DNA of 64,000 nucleotides from JAKLKS01 sp964370855. Lineage in GTDB: Bacteria; Planctomycetota; JAJSAM01; JAKLKS01. Numbering within the stretch: the stretch's first letter is position 1; the number at the start of each line of letters is the position of its first letter. Shown piece by piece: positions 61,771 to 64,000 of this stretch. The notes under the pieces are model-generated. The model was given only the letters and a program-made list of their open reading frames with translations. It did no database searches and had not been told where the DNA came from. The position numbers were made by a program, and so were the translations under genes. The stretch lies in the NCBI GenBank assembly GCA_964370855.1, contig CAYJMF010000001.1, forward strand, positions 176,599 to 240,598, in the 5' to 3' direction.

Positions 61771-61974
61771 ATGGCGACGGGCACCGTGAAGTGGTTCTCG
61801 GATCAGAAGGGCTTCGGGTTCATCAGCGGGGATGACGGCAAGGACGTCTTCTGCCACTTCTCCGCCATCCAGTCGGAGGGCTTCAAGACCCTCCGCGACG
61901 GCCAGAAGGTCACCTTCGAAGTCCAGCAGGGCGAGAAGGGGTTGCGGGCCGCCAACGTCGTCCCGATCGACTAG
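61771..61974 (+). CDS. csp: Cold-shock protein 2
   Basis: The protein has 67 residues with RNP1 KGFGFI and the DVFCHFSAI strand, nearly identical to cold-shock protein 1 (differences include S/T and Q/K changes, and QQGEKG near the end). The ATG at 61771 has GGAGGAAG upstream. An upstream ATG at 61720 in frame would add the terminator-derived MLLSFFTRHE and is rejected. An intrinsic terminator lies in the short region upstream. Confidence 0.95.
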   Translation: MATGTVKWFSDQKGFGFISGDDGKDVFCHFSAIQSEGFKTLRDGQKVTFEVQQGEKGLRAANVVPID

Positions 61975-61989
61975 CACCACGATCGACAC

Positions 61990-62106
61990 CCGGGGCCCCG
62001 GGGGCGCGCGCCCCCCGGGGCCGGGGAGTGCCCGGGGGCGCCCCCCCCCCCCCCCCCCACCCCTCCCCCCCCCGGGCCCGGGGGGGGGCGCCCCCCCGGG
62101 GCCCTT
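61990..62106. other. Low-complexity G/C smear, probable assembly error
   Basis: Long C and G runs occupy the intergenic space between cold-shock gene 2 and the LpxR-like gene. Real terminator hairpins could be hidden or distorted here. Confidence 0.65.
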
Positions 62107-62168
62107 CGATTCCCGGGGTCCTCCGCTCCCCCCGAACCCTACCCTTCCCCGGTCCCCGGAGGAACCCC

Positions 62169-63182
62169 ATGTCCCGGCGCGCCGCCCTCCCCCTGCTCGC
62201 CGCCGCCCTCCTCGCCGGGGGCTGCGCCCTCGAGGGGGGCCGCATCGCCCTCGTCGAGGACAACGACGTCTTCAACCTCGGCCGGGGCTTCGACACCGAC
62301 CAGGACTACACCCAGGGGAGCGTGCTCGCGGCGACCCTCTCCGACGAGGACACGCCGGAGTGGGCCCGGGACGCGGCGAAGGCCCTCCCCCTCTTCGCCG
62401 ACGACGCCCGGGTGAACCTCGGGATCCTCCTCGGCCAGGAACTCCACACCCCCGTGGACATCTTCGCCGACCCGCCGGACCCGGGGGACCGCCCCTACGC
62501 CGGGTGGCTCTACGCGGGCATGGCGCTCGAGGGCCGGCGGTTCGACGGGGACCCCCTCCGCCGCCGGGACCGCATGGACCTCCTCGAGGTCGATCTCGGG
62601 GTGGTCGGCCCCTCGGCCCTGGGGGAGTTCGCCCAGAACACGACCCACCGTGTCCTCGGCCTCGACGAGGCCGAGGGCTGGGAGCACCAGTTGAAGGACG
62701 AGCCCGGGATCCAGGCCTCGTGGACGCGGCGCTGGCGCGCGCTCTCCGGGGACCTCGGCTCCCGCTGGGGGGCGGACCTCCTCCCGGGCTTCCGCGCCCG
62801 GGCGGGCACCATCCACGTGGACGGCACCGTGGAGGCCCTCGGGCGGGTCGGCTGGAACCTCCCCCGGGACTTCGGGCCCATGCCGGTGGACGGGACGGGG
62901 CTGGAGAAGGGGGCCCCGGAGGCCCCGCCCTGGTTCGCCGTCGCGGGGTCCCTCGGGGCGCGGGGGGTCCTCCACGACGTCTTCCTCCACGGCGGGACCT
63001 TCCGCGACGGCCCGCGGGTCACGAACACGAACCTCGTCGTGGAAACCTCCCTCGGCCTCGCCGTCGGGTGGGGGCCGCTCCAGATCCAGTGGACGCAGAA
63101 CTTCACAGGGCCCACCTTCCGCGAGGACCGGCGGTACCACAGCTACACGACCTTCATGATCTCCCTGGGGTGGAGCCCCTGA
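62169..63182 (+). CDS. LpxR-family (DUF2219) outer-membrane lipid A deacylase-like lipoprotein
   Basis: The protein has 337 residues. Signal peptide LLAAALLAGGC gives a lipobox at Cys19. The family hallmarks are EDNDVFNLGRGFDTDQDYTQG, RPYAGWLYAGMALEG and FAQNTTHRVLGL, the first holding the Asn-Asp pair and the last the active-site histidine. Family enzymes remove the 3'-acyloxyacyl group of lipid A. Most are beta barrels without a lipobox, so the lipid anchor is unusual here. Activity would imply a diderm envelope with lipid A. The end overlaps or abuts the next gene. Confidence 0.75.
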   Translation: MSRRAALPLLAAALLAGGCALEGGRIALVEDNDVFNLGRGFDTDQDYTQGSVLAATLSDEDTPEWARDAAKALPLFADDARVNLGILLGQELHTPVDIFADPPDPGDRPYAGWLYAGMALEGRRFDGDPLRRRDRMDLLEVDLGVVGPSALGEFAQNTTHRVLGLDEAEGWEHQLKDEPGIQASWTRRWRALSGDLGSRWGADLLPGFRARAGTIHVDGTVEALGRVGWNLPRDFGPMPVDGTGLEKGAPEAPPWFAVAGSLGARGVLHDVFLHGGTFRDGPRVTNTNLVVETSLGLAVGWGPLQIQWTQNFTGPTFREDRRYHSYTTFMISLGWSP

Positions 63183-63187
63183 ACCCC

Positions 63188-63868
63188 GTGGAGGAGCCCC
63201 CCTTCCCCGACCGCATCGAGGTGGACGGAACGGTCCTCCCGCTCCGCGTCGAGCGGAAGCGGGTGAAGCACCTCACGGCGCGCCTCGCCGAGGGGACGCT
63301 GCGGGTGAGCGCGCCGCTGCGCGCCCCGCGGGCCTGGATCGACGGGAACCTCCCCGTCCTCGCCCGGCGCCTGCTGCGGCGCGGCCGCCGGAAGGACCTC
63401 AACCGCGACGGCGCCGCCCTCGCCCTCGCCCGCCGCGTGGCCGCCCGGTTCCCCGATCCCCCCAGGGTGGACCGCGTGGAGTGGGTCCCCGGCCGCCCCT
63501 CCCGCTGGGGCACGTGGCACCCGGCGGCGCGCACGATGAAGCTCTCCGCGGCGCTCCTCCACATGCCCGCCCGGGTCCTCGAGGGGGTCGTCGCCCACGA
63601 GCTCTGCCACGCCCGCTGGCGCACCCACGGTCCGAGGTTCCAGGCGCTGCTCCGGAGGGTGGACCCCCACGCCGACTGGGTCGAGGGGTTCCTCCGCGGC
63701 GCCGAGTGGCACGCGCGGGAGGGCGGGAGCGTCCCCGGGACCGACCGGGGGCCGCTGGGAGGGAGGGTGGGTGCGGGGGAGGGGGAGGCGGCGGCGGACG
63801 CCCCCCGTCGGGCCCCGCGGCGCCGCCCCCCCCCCCCCCCCCCGGGGCGCGGGGGCGGCGCCTCATAG
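63188..63868 (+). CDS. YgjP-like metallopeptidase (DUF45)
   Basis: About 226 residues from GTG 63188, or 232 from GTG 63170 (a 13-nt overlap with LpxR). The core GVVAHELCHARWRTHGPRFQ contains the HExxH zinc motif (HELCH) and the downstream H of the YgjP-like family. The N-terminal half has RKRVKHLTARLAEGTLRVSAP, typical of the family. The C-terminus is untrustworthy: the last 20 codons lie in a G/C smear (63817-63853). Start and end are both uncertain. Confidence 0.75.
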   Translation: MEEPPFPDRIEVDGTVLPLRVERKRVKHLTARLAEGTLRVSAPLRAPRAWIDGNLPVLARRLLRRGRRKDLNRDGAALALARRVAARFPDPPRVDRVEWVPGRPSRWGTWHPAARTMKLSAALLHMPARVLEGVVAHELCHARWRTHGPRFQALLRRVDPHADWVEGFLRGAEWHAREGGSVPGTDRGPLGGRVGAGEGEAAADAPRRAPRRRPPPPPPGRGGGAS

Positions 63869-64000
63869 AAACGCAGACCCCTCTCCCGCCCTCGCTCGGC
63901 TTCGCCTCCGCTCGGGCACCCTCTCCCGCAAGGGGAGAGGGAAAGTGAGGATGCCGCGCCGCCGCGAATCAAACTTTCTTTGGCAGCGCCACGATCATGT
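63869..64000. other. Downstream of the YgjP-like gene; GC hairpin at 63919-63941
   Basis: No gene is seen to the window edge. CCCTCTCCCGCAAGGGGAGA, then GGG, forms a hairpin with a GCAA loop (63919-63941). It shares CTCCCGCAAGGGGAG with the hairpin after cold-shock gene 1 only in part (CCCGCAAGGGGAG). Confidence 0.5.

Noticed and set aside
61720..61974. Longer start for cold-shock protein 2
   Set aside because: The extra N-terminus would be encoded by the terminator T-tract, and the internal ATG has a good ribosome-binding site and matches the first copy.

Overview
The window is 64 kb of very G+C-rich bacterial DNA, densely coding on both strands, with long runs of back-to-back or 4-nt-overlapping genes. 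No rRNA, tRNA, CRISPR array, transposase or phage gene could be recognised. The gene content is many secreted or lipid-anchored proteins built from carboxypeptidase-regulatory-like beta sandwiches, SBBP beta-propellers, fibronectin III domains, pentapeptide repeats and terpene-cyclase-like alpha/alpha barrels, plus an LpxR-like outer-membrane enzyme. This suggests an uncultured diderm bacterium with Planctomycetota-like character. The phylum is an inference from gene style only. A 10-N gap and several G/C homopolymer smears show that this is a draft, probably metagenomic, assembly, and two or three genes are frame-broken only at those spots.

Layout. 0.3-2.7 kb: a compact three-gene cassette (TIGR04255-like protein, helix-turn-helix protein, unknown protein). 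2.9-8.4 kb: two convergent carboxypeptidase-regulatory-like giants. 8.6-11.2 kb: a uridine-kinase-like P-loop protein, a remnant tail of the cassette's third gene, and a DUF2330 protein. 11.2-12.9 kb: an AbiE-type toxin/antitoxin pair with a clear sigma-70 promoter. 13.0-19.7 kb: methyltransferase, PhzF, a PDZ-tailed surface protein, a MutS-like ATPase and a Crp/Fnr regulator. 19.9-27.2 kb: a glycine-rich SbsA-like lipoprotein, a NitT/TauT-type ABC importer and, divergently, a sigma-54-dependent activator. 27.3-41.7 kb: paralogous lipoproteins and two large divergent SBBP proteins, a cyclase-fold protein and a zinc-ribbon membrane protein. 41.7-47.8 kb: a MoxR/DUF58 envelope operon. 48-54.3 kb: LRR, PH-like, HEAT, surface and rhomboid proteins. 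54.3-64 kb: double-receiver regulator, DUF1294, pentapeptide protein, aldo/keto reductase, DHH phosphoesterase, two cold-shock genes, LpxR and a YgjP-like metallopeptidase.

The most striking feature is a family of about 100-115 bp palindromes beginning GGGGACG and ending CGTCCCC. They have inverted arms of up to 50 bp that are perfect and contain modular inner segments. Most copies abut stop codons. Three carry a TTATCCACA DnaA box in one or both arms. Two other palindrome families occur at 55.4 and 59.8 kb. No mobilising enzyme lies in the window.
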